DNA of 8,729 nucleotides from Oceanospirillaceae bacterium (GCA_003521845.1 DPHB01000019.1:70400-79128), one strand, 5' to 3'; shown: positions 1 to 7,458, numbered from the stretch's first letter. Numbers and translations: made by a program. The notes: generated from the sequence alone by a model not told the origin.

Positions 1-286
1 CAGGGCCAGAAACACCAGCAAATCGGGACGAATATATACCGGGCTGGCCTTGCAGGGCATCAACCTCAAGACCCGAATCGTCAGCTAGGGCTGGCAAACC
101 AGAAGCGGCACAGGCATGGCGTGCCTTTAAGATGGCGTTTTCGACAAAACTCAGGCCCGTTTCTTCTACTTCTGCGGCAACAAATTGGCTTTGGGCGATT
201 AGTTCGATGCCAAGTGGCGCTAGACTCTGGCCAAACTCGGCTAATTTGCCAGCATTGCCGCTGGCAAGTACAACTTTTTTGTTCAC
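1..286 (-). CDS. rdgB: RdgB/HAM1-type XTP/dITP pyrophosphatase, N-terminal 95 residues (cut by window edge)
   Basis: This family hydrolyses non-canonical purine triphosphates (dITP, XTP, ITP) to the monophosphate and pyrophosphate in the cytoplasm, keeping deaminated purines out of DNA and RNA. The translation shows the family hallmarks in order: VVLASGNAGK (residues 5-14, the nucleotide-binding start), EETGLSFVENAILKAR (41-56) and ALADDSGLEVDAL (66-78, with the acidic catalytic pair at D69/D70), then PGIYSSRFAG (82-91). The family is usually near 200 residues, so about half is missing. The start is GTG at 286-284, giving MNKKVVLASGN, which lines up with the E. coli start MQKVVLATGN. It overlaps the stop of the upstream regulator gene as GTGA, and no good Shine-Dalgarno sequence sits at normal distance, which suggests translational coupling. 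An in-frame GTG five codons upstream is possible but adds residues the family lacks. Identification is from motifs only and is strong. Confidence 0.93.
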   Translation of the reverse strand, partial: MNKKVVLASGNAGKLAEFGQSLAPLGIELIAQSQFVAAEVEETGLSFVENAILKARHACAASGLPALADDSGLEVDALQGQPGIYSSRFAGVSGP

Positions 287-894
287 GGTAGGCAAACCCA
301 CAAAATTAGGGCGTCCTCCTCACTAGAAGACACCACAGCATGGCCCATAGTACTGTCGAAATAAGAGCTGTCGCCTTCGTTCAGTAATAGAGGTTCGTAT
401 TCCTCAGTATACACCGTTACCTGGCCTTCCAGAACCAGCAATAGCTCTTCGCCATCATGACGAACCCAATCGCCAAATTCATCGATGCTACGGGCGCGCA
501 CACGACTTTTGAAAGGCACCATGCGCTTCGAGCCTAGATCCATAGCCATGAGCTCATGATCATAGGTAGCCGTAGCGTGAGCACGGCCTTGACCTTTACG
601 GGTTACCGCCCGACGCCCGGAAATTTTAGGCTCAGAAATTGGCGCAAATAGTTGCGGCATTTCTATTTCTAGACCTAGGGCCAGCTTTTGCATCAAATTG
701 TAAGTGGGTGATAGCTGTTCATTTTCCATCTTCGATAAGGTGGATTGAGCCACACCCGTGGCCTTGCTGGCTTGTTGCAAAGTCATGCCTCGTTCTTGGC
801 GTAACTCACGCAGACGAGCACCAAAACCTATGGCTTGCTCAGCGGGTTTGGCTACAGCAGGTAATATACCTGCTTGAGGTTGTTGGTTGCTCAT
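283..894 (-). CDS. XRE-family transcriptional regulator with C-terminal cupin domain
   Basis: This is a 203-residue DNA-binding regulator of the HTH-plus-cupin class. Residues 24-83 form a typical XRE/Cro-CI helix-turn-helix: GARLRELRQERGMTLQQAS, then TGVAQSTLSKMEN (46-58) as turn and recognition helix, then SPTYNLMQKLA. A linker rich in Arg and Lys follows. Residues 132-203 form a small cupin barrel with HDGEELLLVLEGQV (146-159) and GDSSYFDSTMGHAV (174-187). H146, E149/E150 and H185 are candidate ligand residues, but the full HxH metal motif is absent, so it may bind a small organic effector instead of a metal. Family members often control amino-acid, polyamine or sugar catabolism (PuuR is one example). 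It lies 17 nt after the serine dehydratase stop and overlaps rdgB by 4 nt, so it is likely co-transcribed with both. That placement suggests control of serine dehydratase and perhaps of the divergent glutamate dehydrogenase; this is inference. The start ATG at 894 has only a weak, distant GGA as ribosome site. Confidence 0.9.
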   Translation of the reverse strand: MSNQQPQAGILPAVAKPAEQAIGFGARLRELRQERGMTLQQASKATGVAQSTLSKMENEQLSPTYNLMQKLALGLEIEMPQLFAPISEPKISGRRAVTRKGQGRAHATATYDHELMAMDLGSKRMVPFKSRVRARSIDEFGDWVRHDGEELLLVLEGQVTVYTEEYEPLLLNEGDSSYFDSTMGHAVVSSSEEDALILWVCLP

Positions 895-911
895 GGGGTT
901 TATGCATCCAT

Positions 912-2300
912 TTAACAGTTGGTTACGTTCACCGCTAGACCACCGCGGGAGGTTTCTTTGTACTTATCCTGCATGTCAGCACCTGTGTCACGCATAGTTT
1001 TAATTACATCGTCTAAAGACACAAGATGCTCACCGTCACCACGCATGGCCATATGGGCCGCATTTATGGCCTTAATGGCCGCCATGGCATTACGCTCTAT
1101 ACAAGGCACTTGCACCAAACCCGCAATCGGGTCACAGGTAAGGCCTAGGTTATGCTCCATGCCAATTTCGGCGGCATTTTCCACCTGCATGGCCGTACCA
1201 CCTATCACTTCTGCCAAGCCGGCAGCAGCCATAGCACAGGCACTACCTACTTCACCCTGACAGCCTACTTCGGCACCAGAGATGGAAGCATTCAATTTAC
1301 ACAGTATACCCACTGCAGCGGCCGCCAGCATAAACTTTACGATGCCATCGTCGTTGGAACCTGGATAAAAGTTGTCATAGTAGTGCAACACAGCAGGTAT
1401 GACACCGGCAGCACCGTTAGTTGGTGCGGTGACAATACGGCCACCAGCGGCGTTTTCTTCGTTTACCGCCATAGCATAAAGGTTTACCCAATCCATTGCT
1501 GATAATTGTGGCGTAATTACCTTTACCGAACCCAAGGAGTTGAGTTTACCGTATAGATTTGCGGCCCGGCGCTTAACGTTGAGGCCACCCGGCAGTATGC
1601 CTTCTGTGTGACAACCCAAGGTAACGCAGTCTTTCATCACCTGCCACATGTGCAGTAATTCTTGTCGTACTTCTTGCTCGGTTCGCCACGTCTTTTCGTT
1701 TTCCATCATGATCTGGCTAATGCTCATGCCAGTGGCTTCACAATGGGCCAACAGCTGGACACCGGAAGTAAATGGATAAGGCACCACGGGGGCATCATCA
1801 TCCACGGGCAATGCGTCCGCCATAGCCGAGGCTTCGTCTACGACAAAACCACCACCCACTGAATAATAAGTCAGCTCGCACAGTAGGCCATCGTCACCAA
1901 AAGCACGCATCGTCATGCCATTAGGATGGTATGGCAAGGATTCTTCTAGGTTAAGAATAACGTCTTGGCGTTGATCAAACTTAATGACATGCGTACCTCC
2001 ACCAAGGGGCAACTCACCTGCCGCTTCTACCTGATCTAACACAGGCTGCACCGATGGTGGCTCTATAGTCTCTGGCGCTTGGCCCAATAGACCCAACACC
2101 ACGGCAATATCACTAGCGTGGCCTTTACCGGTAGCTCCAAGGGAGCCATAAAGTTCGCCTTGTACACGCACCACTTGAGAGAGCAGACCTTGCTCTTGCA
2201 GATGGTTTACAAAGGTCACTGCGGCACGCATTGGGCCAACCGTATGGGAACTAGAGGGACCAATTCCAACCTTCATTAAATCAAAGACACTTAAGCTCAT
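912..2300 (-). CDS. sdaA: L-serine dehydratase (L-serine ammonia-lyase), single-chain [4Fe-4S] type
   Basis: This enzyme converts L-serine to pyruvate and ammonia in the cytoplasm using a 4Fe-4S cluster rather than PLP. The chain has the N-terminal beta-type domain (FDLMKVGIGPSSSHTVGPM near residues 6-24, GGGTH near 101) fused to the C-terminal alpha-type domain (APTNGAAGVIPA, then GAEVGCQGEVG, then GLTCDPIAGLVQVPCIERNA). Counting from ATG 2300 (462 residues), the cluster cysteines fall at 347, 389 and 400, and the last residue, 462, is also Cys. From memory, the Legionella pneumophila enzyme has cysteines at 343, 385, 396 and terminal 458, so the spacing is identical. In that structure the terminal Cys reaches into the active site as the fourth iron ligand. 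I chose ATG 2300 because MSLSVFDLMKVG matches the family start. ATG 2312 and GTG 2318 would add extra residues, and none of the three has a strong ribosome site. sdaA and sdaB cannot be told apart here. It is first gene of the left operon. Confidence 0.96.
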   Translation of the reverse strand: MSLSVFDLMKVGIGPSSSHTVGPMRAAVTFVNHLQEQGLLSQVVRVQGELYGSLGATGKGHASDIAVVLGLLGQAPETIEPPSVQPVLDQVEAAGELPLGGGTHVIKFDQRQDVILNLEESLPYHPNGMTMRAFGDDGLLCELTYYSVGGGFVVDEASAMADALPVDDDAPVVPYPFTSGVQLLAHCEATGMSISQIMMENEKTWRTEQEVRQELLHMWQVMKDCVTLGCHTEGILPGGLNVKRRAANLYGKLNSLGSVKVITPQLSAMDWVNLYAMAVNEENAAGGRIVTAPTNGAAGVIPAVLHYYDNFYPGSNDDGIVKFMLAAAAVGILCKLNASISGAEVGCQGEVGSACAMAAAGLAEVIGGTAMQVENAAEIGMEHNLGLTCDPIAGLVQVPCIERNAMAAIKAINAAHMAMRGDGEHLVSLDDVIKTMRDTGADMQDKYKETSRGGLAVNVTNC

Positions 2301-2362
2301 GTTACTTACCATTTTCACGCGAGTTTGCTATGCAACAAATCTCGGCACCATTAATCGGCATT

Positions 2363-2437
2363 GCTAAAAGGCGACACTATGTCCTATTGTGGTAGAAGGT
2401 ACCATTCCGGAAACGACCCCATGCACCTACTTTTAGC
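2363..2437. repeat. Inverted 8-bp repeat GCTAAAAG / CTTTTAGC
   Basis: The left arm is GCTAAAAG at 2363-2370 and the perfect inverted arm is CTTTTAGC at 2430-2437, with 59 bp between. The arms are too far apart for a tight hairpin but could be two copies of an operator half-site. By a rough count, about one such 8-mer pair is expected by chance in a region this long, so the functional claim is weak. Confidence 0.3.
2390..2412. repeat. Adjacent dyads TGGTA-N5-TACCA and TTCCGGAA
   Basis: Two perfect dyads sit back to back. TGGTA (2390-2394) pairs with TACCA (2400-2404) across five bases, and TTCCGGAA (2405-2412) is an 8-bp palindrome. They lie 90-112 bases upstream of the sdaA start. They could be operator sites for a dimeric regulator such as the neighbouring XRE-cupin protein. 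No T run follows on either strand, so a terminator is unlikely. Confidence 0.3.
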
Positions 2438-2457
2438 GACCTGAGCCTACTTTCGAC
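2426..2457. repeat. Direct repeat CCTACTTT...CGAC with a 20-bp period
   Basis: CCTACTTT occurs at 2426-2433 and again at 2446-2453, exactly 20 bp apart. Each copy is followed by CGAC (2437-2440 and 2454-2457). The 20-bp period is close to two helical turns, so both copies would face the same side of the DNA. That is the usual look of a tandem binding site for a dimeric or cooperative regulator. The binding protein is unknown. The copies lie about 125-155 bases from the sdaA start and about 190-220 from the glutamate dehydrogenase start. Confidence 0.4.
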
Positions 2458-2590
2458 TGCTTTCACTAGAATAAGGGAACCATAAAAACACGGCATTCTA
2501 GGATACTCAAGGCCATGTCAGTGCAAATGTCCTAACCCCATAGACTAAAGTCGCAGATTCGACACTTCTACCCTAGCAGTTACGCAACTA

Positions 2591-2607
2591 TTGGCTAATA
2601 ATATGCC
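2591..2607 (+). promoter_or_regulatory. Candidate promoter for the glutamate dehydrogenase operon (weak)
   Basis: This short AT-rich stretch, 42-58 bases before the chosen start, can be read in two ways. As a sigma-70 site it offers the -10-like AATAAT (2597-2602, five of six bases) but no matching -35. As a sigma-54 site it has GG (2593-2594) and GC (2605-2606) with exactly 10 bases between, in the setting TGGC...ATGC, which partly resembles TGGCAC-N5-TTGC. Either would give a short leader with the ribosome site inside it. Both readings are low confidence; a GG-N10-GC pair also turns up on the minus strand nearby, which shows how easily it arises by chance. Confidence 0.25.
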
Positions 2608-2637
2608 TACGCCTATATCACAACATGGGATCACCGC

Positions 2638-2642
2638 AGGAG
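2638..2642 (+). promoter_or_regulatory. Ribosome binding site AGGAG that sets the glutamate dehydrogenase start
   Basis: AGGAG ends six bases before ATG 2649, an ideal spacing. The upstream in-frame ATG at 2625 has no such site, and AGGAG lies inside its reading frame. This supports ATG 2649 as the real start. Confidence 0.8.
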
Positions 2643-2648
2643 CTACCA

Positions 2649-5600
2649 ATGCGCAGCCATGAAAACAAGAAGCAAGACGCCATCGCACAAGTTTGCCAAC
2701 AATTAAGCGTACAGCTGGGCGAGCTAGAAAGCCAACAACGACAAAATCTCGCACGCTTGTACTACGATGAAAGCATTCCCAAAGAACTATTACAGTGCCA
2801 GCAAGATGACATGCTAGGTGCCATTAACTGCCTATGGCTGAACATCGTGCAGCGCCAAACCGATGAAGACAAGGTGGTTATCTACCATCCTAACTACGAA
2901 GAGCACGAATGGGAAAGTAGCCACACCATTATCGACATTGTCTGCACAGACCGGCCATTTTTGGTGTCCTCTATTACCAATGCCTTAGTATCACTGGGTC
3001 ATACTATCCACATGACTACCCACCCGGTACTGGCGATTGGGCGTGACAAGCAAGGTCAAATAACCTCTATTGAAGCTTTCTCTGGTGATCCGAATGAACC
3101 TAATCTAGAAGCTGTCATGCGCTTTGAGATTGACCACCTCATCGACCCCAGCGATAGCGATAAAGCTAAAACAGCCCTACAAGCGGTACTCAATGATGTC
3201 CGTTTGGTAGTCGATGACTGGCAAGCCATGTGCCAAACCATGGCTCAATTGATTGAGCAATTGGAGCAACAAAAACTACCTATTGATGATGATGTGAAAG
3301 CTGAAAATCTGGCCTTTTTACGCTGGGCAGCCAACAATCACTTCACCTTTATGGGCTATCGCTATTACGGCTTAGAAGAGACCGCACAGCAGACACGGGT
3401 AATGCCTCAGGCAGACTCCGGTTTAGGCACCTTCCGTGCCGACAACAGCAGCCCTCAGCACCTGCAGCCTTCGGTGCTTAGTGATTACCTCGCTGAACTG
3501 GCGAAACAACCGCAGATGCTAGTCATCACTAAGTCAACTAGCCGCTCCACAGTACATAGATCAGTCAATTTTGACTATTTGGGCGTTAAGCAATTCAATA
3601 CCAAAGGCGAAGTCGTTGGCGAACACCGCTTTTTTGGCTTGTACGCTTCCGCCGCCTATGTGGCACGAGTGCACGAAATCCCTGTATTACGTCACAAAAC
3701 TGAGCGCATTCAACAAGCTATACAAGTACTACCTGCCAGTCACAAAGGTAAAGCTTTGCTGCATGTATTAAACAGCTACCCACGTGATGAAATGCTGCAA
3801 GCACCGGTTGAGCAGTTATTACCCATAATAAGGGGTATTTTAGAAACCCAAGAGCGCAATAGCTTGCGTTTGTTCATGCGTTTTGACACCTATGGGCGTT
3901 TTTTAACCGGCCTCATATACGTACCACGAGAGCGCTTCCATACGAAGCTGCGCCAACAACTGCAAGATATCCTGATGCAGAAATTTAACGGCAGTAGCTC
4001 GGAATTCAGTGTCTCCTTTGCCGAACAAACCATGGCCCGCGTACACATCACAGTACATGGCCAAAACATGCGCGATATGACTCACGATGGCGAAGAGTTA
4101 GAACTTCAAATGCGTGACGCCATGCTATCGTGGCAAGATCACCTGCTCAACACTTTGCAGACCAAGTTGGGCGAAGCAGAAGGCCTGCAATTGTGGCGCA
4201 AATATGAGCAGGCTTTCCCGCTGGCTTACCAAGAAAATCACACGGCCAAAAAAGCGCTGAGGGATTTGCTGCGTTTAAGTAAGCTATCGGCTGACCAGCC
4301 TTTGTCCACGCACCTTTATCAAAGCCTCAAGGATGACGTTAACTGCCTTAACTTTAAAGTGTTCGGCATGGGCCATGCCAAAGCCTTGTCAGATGTATTG
4401 CCTATCCTAGAATACATGGGTGTTAAGGTCATTAGCGCTCAACCTTACTCGGTAAAACCCAATCACAGCAGCCCCTTGTGGATGATCGATTTTGCTATTC
4501 AGCTCAACTCCCACCAAGGCGCTGACATCGAAGCTATTAAAGAAGGCTTCCAAGAAGCCTTTGCCCAAGCTTACTCAGGCCGCATAGCCAGCGACCGCTT
4601 TAACAGCCTCGTACTAACGGCGGGCATTAACTGGCGTGAAGCCGAACTAATGCGCGCCATAACGGCTTATTTACACCAGCTTCAAGTGCCTTTCAGCAGA
4701 AGCTACATTCAAACCACACTCAATAAAAACGCCCATATTACGCGCTTGCTCGTGTCTTTATTTGCCGCCCGCTTTGATCCACTAAGTCATTCTGAAAAAG
4801 CCCAAATCAAGATCACCCAAGACATCAACAAGGCCTTGGATCAGGTTACCAACCTGAACGAAGACCGTATCATCAAATACTTCTTGGTCACCATTGAAGC
4901 CGTATTGCGCTGCAACTACTATCAAACAGATGGTGACGGCCAGCCACAAAAATACCTGGCTTTAAAAATAGACCCTCAACATATTCCAGGTATCCCTTTA
5001 CCACTACCTAAGTTCGAAATCTTTATGTTCTCGGCTTGGGTGGAAGGTGTACACCTACGCGGTGGCAAGGTGGCCCGTGGTGGTTTGCGCTGGTCCGACC
5101 GTCATGAAGATTACCGCACCGAAGTGCTTGGCTTGGTGAAAGCACAAATGGTGAAAAATGCAGTAATCGTGCCCCTAGGTGCCAAGGGCGGCTTTGTCTG
5201 CAAGCAGCTACCGGAAGGTGGTAACCGTGAACAGGTCATGGCCGAAGTTATCCGTAGCTACTCCACCTTTATTCAATCCCTGATTGATCTCACGGACAAC
5301 ATTGTCGACAAGCAAGTCGTGGCCCCAGACAACACCGTGCGTTATGACGATGATGACCCCTACTTGGTAGTGGCCGCGGATAAAGGCACGGCCACCTTCT
5401 CCGATATTGCCAATGATATTTCGGCAACCAACAACTTCTGGCTGGGCGATGCCTTTGCCTCTGGCGGTGCCAATGGTTATGACCACAAGAAGATGGGTAT
5501 CACCGCACGTGGTGCCTGGGAATCGGTGAAGCGCCTGTTTGCCGAAACAGGTCACGATTGCCAAACGCAAGACTTTAGCGCCATTGGCGTCGGCGACATG

Positions 5601-7448
5601 GCCGGCGACGTATTTGGTAACGGCATGCTTTTGTCCAAGCATACCTGCTTGCAAGCTGCCTTTAACCACTTGCATATCTTCATTGATCCAACGCCTGATG
5701 CGGCTAGCTCCTACGCCGAACGCGAGCGCTTGTTCAAGCTACCACGTTCAAGCTGGGAAGATTACAACAGCACACTCATTTCCAAAGGTGGCGGCCTCTT
5801 TGCACGGAGTGCCAAGAGTATTAAGTTAAGTCCCCAGATGCAGGCAATGCTGCACACAGAAGCCACACAAATGCCCCCCAATGAGCTGATTCACGCGCTC
5901 TTAAAAATGCCCGTAGACCTATTTTGGAACGGCGGTATCGGCACCTATGTGAAAGCCAGCCACGAAACTCACAACGACATTGGCGACCCAGCCAACGATG
6001 CCTTGCGTGTTGACGGTTGCGATCTCGGTGCACGTATTGTCGGGGAAGGCGGTAACCTAGGCTGCTCCCAAGCCGGACGCATTGAGTTTGCCAAGCATGG
6101 CGGTTTAATCAACACCGATGCCATTGATAACTCGGGTGGCGTGGACAGTTCTGACCATGAGGTTAACATCAAGATTTTGCTCAGCCAGGTAGTCGACAAC
6201 GGCGACATGACCTTGAAGCAACGTAATAAGCTGCTAGCGAGCATGACCGACGAGGTCGCCGACCTAGTACTTGATCACAACTACCACCAAAGCTTGGTAT
6301 TGAGTGTGGCCCACCATACCGCACCAGCCAACTTGTACAACCACAAGCGCTTGATTCACAACCTAGAAGGCTTAAATCGCCTCAACCGAGCCTTGGAAGG
6401 TTTGCCCAACGATGCCCAAATAGACGAGCGTATGCGTCAACAAGAAGGCCTAACACGACCCGAAATTGCTGTCTTGCTGGCGTACAGCAAAATGCACTTG
6501 TTTGACGAGCTAATGCTAGCTGGCATCGCCGCAGACACCTACTTGAGCCAGGCCTTGAGTGATTACTTCCCACAGCCACTGCAAAAGCAATTTGCCGAAC
6601 CTATGGACAAGCACCCACTGCGTGCAGAAATTATTGCGACCCATGTTACCAATCAGATTGGTAATCGCATGGGCGCCACCTTCTTCCATTTACTGCAAGC
6701 AGAAACAGGAGCTGGCGCAGGAGAGATCGCTCGTGCCTTTATGGCGGCTTGCCATATTCTTGGCGCCAACACACTGTGGAAGCAACTAGACAAGGTGACC
6801 TTAAGCTTAGATTATCATGCCTCTATGGACTTACATGGCCAGATTCAAGCCTTGCTGGAGGCCATGGTGCAATGGTTGCTACAACACCATGCCGGCGAGT
6901 GCATAAATAGCATGATTGACCTGTACAGTGACGCTGTTGACAGCTATGCTACGGAATTAATTACATGGTTGCCAGAAAGTGCCCAAGAGCGTTTGCAAAC
7001 TCGCGCCAAGACCTATGCTGCAAGTGGCTTAGACAAGGCTTGTAGCCAACACCTAGCACAACTTGAATTTATCTATTACGGACTCGATATTGCTAGCGTC
7101 GCTGCCCATCATAACCACACGGTGGCGGCAGCAGGTCACTTGTGGTTTGCGCTCTATGATAACTTCCAAGGTGATTGGTTAAGCCAAGCAATCAATGCCC
7201 TACCTAGCACCGACGCCTGGCAGCGTAAGGCCCGCAGCAGCTTAAAACATGAGCTAGATGCTGCCTTAACTAGCCTTACCGGCAGAGTCTTGCAATGTGC
7301 TGGTTTGGATGACTGGCAGGCCCAACAAAGCAATGCTTTGGCACGCTTGAGTAGTTTATTTGAAGAATTACACGCTAGCCAAGATCTTGATCTAGCTAAA
7401 TTATCCGTAGCCGTAGGCGAAATAACCCGCCTACAACATAATCACTAG
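2649..7448 (+). CDS. gdhB: NAD-specific glutamate dehydrogenase, 180-kDa class
   Basis: This giant enzyme oxidatively deaminates L-glutamate to 2-oxoglutarate and ammonia with NAD+, working in the catabolic direction in the cytoplasm. From ATG 2649 it has 1599 residues, close to the usual 1600-1620 of the class (for example Pseudomonas GdhB). The N-terminal half holds ACT-like regulatory regions: CTDRPFLVSSITNAL near residue 100, LRLFMRFDTYGRFLTGLIYVP near 405-425, and ALSDVLPILEYMGVKVI near 578. The catalytic core follows: GGKVARGGLRWSDR (about 804-817), VIVPLGAKGGF with the probable catalytic lysine K846, DDPYLVVAADKGTATFSDIAND (about 900-920), GVGDMAGDVFGNG (980-992), FWNGGIGTYVKA, ARIVGEGGNLGCSQAGRIEFA and NTDAIDNSGGVDSSDHEVNIKIL. 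GLTRPEIAVLLAYSKMHLFDEL near 1262 marks the C-terminal helical part. The frame is intact throughout and no key motif is missing. An aminotransferase follows 21 nt downstream, which fits arginine-to-glutamate breakdown. In Pseudomonas aeruginosa gdhB is reported to be arginine-inducible through ArgR; I see no clear ArgR site here. Confidence 0.97.
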   Translation: MRSHENKKQDAIAQVCQQLSVQLGELESQQRQNLARLYYDESIPKELLQCQQDDMLGAINCLWLNIVQRQTDEDKVVIYHPNYEEHEWESSHTIIDIVCTDRPFLVSSITNALVSLGHTIHMTTHPVLAIGRDKQGQITSIEAFSGDPNEPNLEAVMRFEIDHLIDPSDSDKAKTALQAVLNDVRLVVDDWQAMCQTMAQLIEQLEQQKLPIDDDVKAENLAFLRWAANNHFTFMGYRYYGLEETAQQTRVMPQADSGLGTFRADNSSPQHLQPSVLSDYLAELAKQPQMLVITKSTSRSTVHRSVNFDYLGVKQFNTKGEVVGEHRFFGLYASAAYVARVHEIPVLRHKTERIQQAIQVLPASHKGKALLHVLNSYPRDEMLQAPVEQLLPIIRGILETQERNSLRLFMRFDTYGRFLTGLIYVPRERFHTKLRQQLQDILMQKFNGSSSEFSVSFAEQTMARVHITVHGQNMRDMTHDGEELELQMRDAMLSWQDHLLNTLQTKLGEAEGLQLWRKYEQAFPLAYQENHTAKKALRDLLRLSKLSADQPLSTHLYQSLKDDVNCLNFKVFGMGHAKALSDVLPILEYMGVKVISAQPYSVKPNHSSPLWMIDFAIQLNSHQGADIEAIKEGFQEAFAQAYSGRIASDRFNSLVLTAGINWREAELMRAITAYLHQLQVPFSRSYIQTTLNKNAHITRLLVSLFAARFDPLSHSEKAQIKITQDINKALDQVTNLNEDRIIKYFLVTIEAVLRCNYYQTDGDGQPQKYLALKIDPQHIPGIPLPLPKFEIFMFSAWVEGVHLRGGKVARGGLRWSDRHEDYRTEVLGLVKAQMVKNAVIVPLGAKGGFVCKQLPEGGNREQVMAEVIRSYSTFIQSLIDLTDNIVDKQVVAPDNTVRYDDDDPYLVVAADKGTATFSDIANDISATNNFWLGDAFASGGANGYDHKKMGITARGAWESVKRLFAETGHDCQTQDFSAIGVGDMAGDVFGNGMLLSKHTCLQAAFNHLHIFIDPTPDAASSYAERERLFKLPRSSWEDYNSTLISKGGGLFARSAKSIKLSPQMQAMLHTEATQMPPNELIHALLKMPVDLFWNGGIGTYVKASHETHNDIGDPANDALRVDGCDLGARIVGEGGNLGCSQAGRIEFAKHGGLINTDAIDNSGGVDSSDHEVNIKILLSQVVDNGDMTLKQRNKLLASMTDEVADLVLDHNYHQSLVLSVAHHTAPANLYNHKRLIHNLEGLNRLNRALEGLPNDAQIDERMRQQEGLTRPEIAVLLAYSKMHLFDELMLAGIAADTYLSQALSDYFPQPLQKQFAEPMDKHPLRAEIIATHVTNQIGNRMGATFFHLLQAETGAGAGEIARAFMAACHILGANTLWKQLDKVTLSLDYHASMDLHGQIQALLEAMVQWLLQHHAGECINSMIDLYSDAVDSYATELITWLPESAQERLQTRAKTYAASGLDKACSQHLAQLEFIYYGLDIASVAAHHNHTVAAAGHLWFALYDNFQGDWLSQAINALPSTDAWQRKARSSLKHELDAALTSLTGRVLQCAGLDDWQAQQSNALARLSSLFEELHASQDLDLAKLSVAVGEITRLQHNH

Positions 7449-7458
7449 TATGTGAAAC

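Larger units (their letters stand above)
2301..2648. promoter_or_regulatory. Divergent control region between sdaA and the glutamate dehydrogenase gene
   Basis: These 348 bases separate the two divergent start codons and must hold the promoters of both operons. I see no convincing small gene, tRNA or riboswitch. It contains several short repeats and dyads: a CCTACTTT pair 20 bp apart, an inverted GCTAAAAG/CTTTTAGC pair, a direct ATGTCCTA pair at 2379-2386 and 2527-2534, GACA-CTA-TGTC at 2373-2383, TGGTA-N5-TACCA at 2390-2404 abutting the palindrome TTCCGGAA at 2405-2412, and GTCG-N6-CGAC at 2550-2563. No textbook -35/-10 pair stands out on either strand. TAGAAT (2467-2472) and AATAAT (2597-2602) each match five of six -10 bases for plus-strand transcription but lack a good -35. 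Confidence 0.7.

Noticed and set aside
639..1502. Plus-strand open frames of 99-116 residues opposite the regulator and serine dehydratase genes
   Set aside because: Their peptides have no family features, and they sit opposite well-supported genes.
2301..2318. Earlier starts for serine dehydratase (ATG 2312, GTG 2318)
   Set aside because: They add up to six residues before the family-matching MSLSVFDLMKVG, with no better ribosome site.
2372..2388. GG-N10-GC on the minus strand as a sigma-54 promoter for sdaA
   Set aside because: The flanking bases fit the consensus poorly; it mainly shows that this spacing occurs by chance.
2625..2648. Earlier ATG start for glutamate dehydrogenase
   Set aside because: It has no ribosome site, and the strong AGGAG at 2638-2642 would lie inside it.
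2301..2648. Glycine or other amino-acid riboswitch upstream of sdaA or gdhB
   Set aside because: I found no conserved riboswitch core on either strand, and the probable gdhB leader looks too short.
2545..2754. 69-residue minus-strand frame crossing the intergenic region into the glutamate dehydrogenase start
   Set aside because: It overlaps the ribosome site and first 35 codons of gdhB, resembles no protein known to me and its composition looks random.
5208..5675. 155-residue open frame on the minus strand inside the glutamate dehydrogenase gene
   Set aside because: It lies fully opposite a strongly conserved catalytic core, shows no recognisable domain and is best explained as an antisense shadow.
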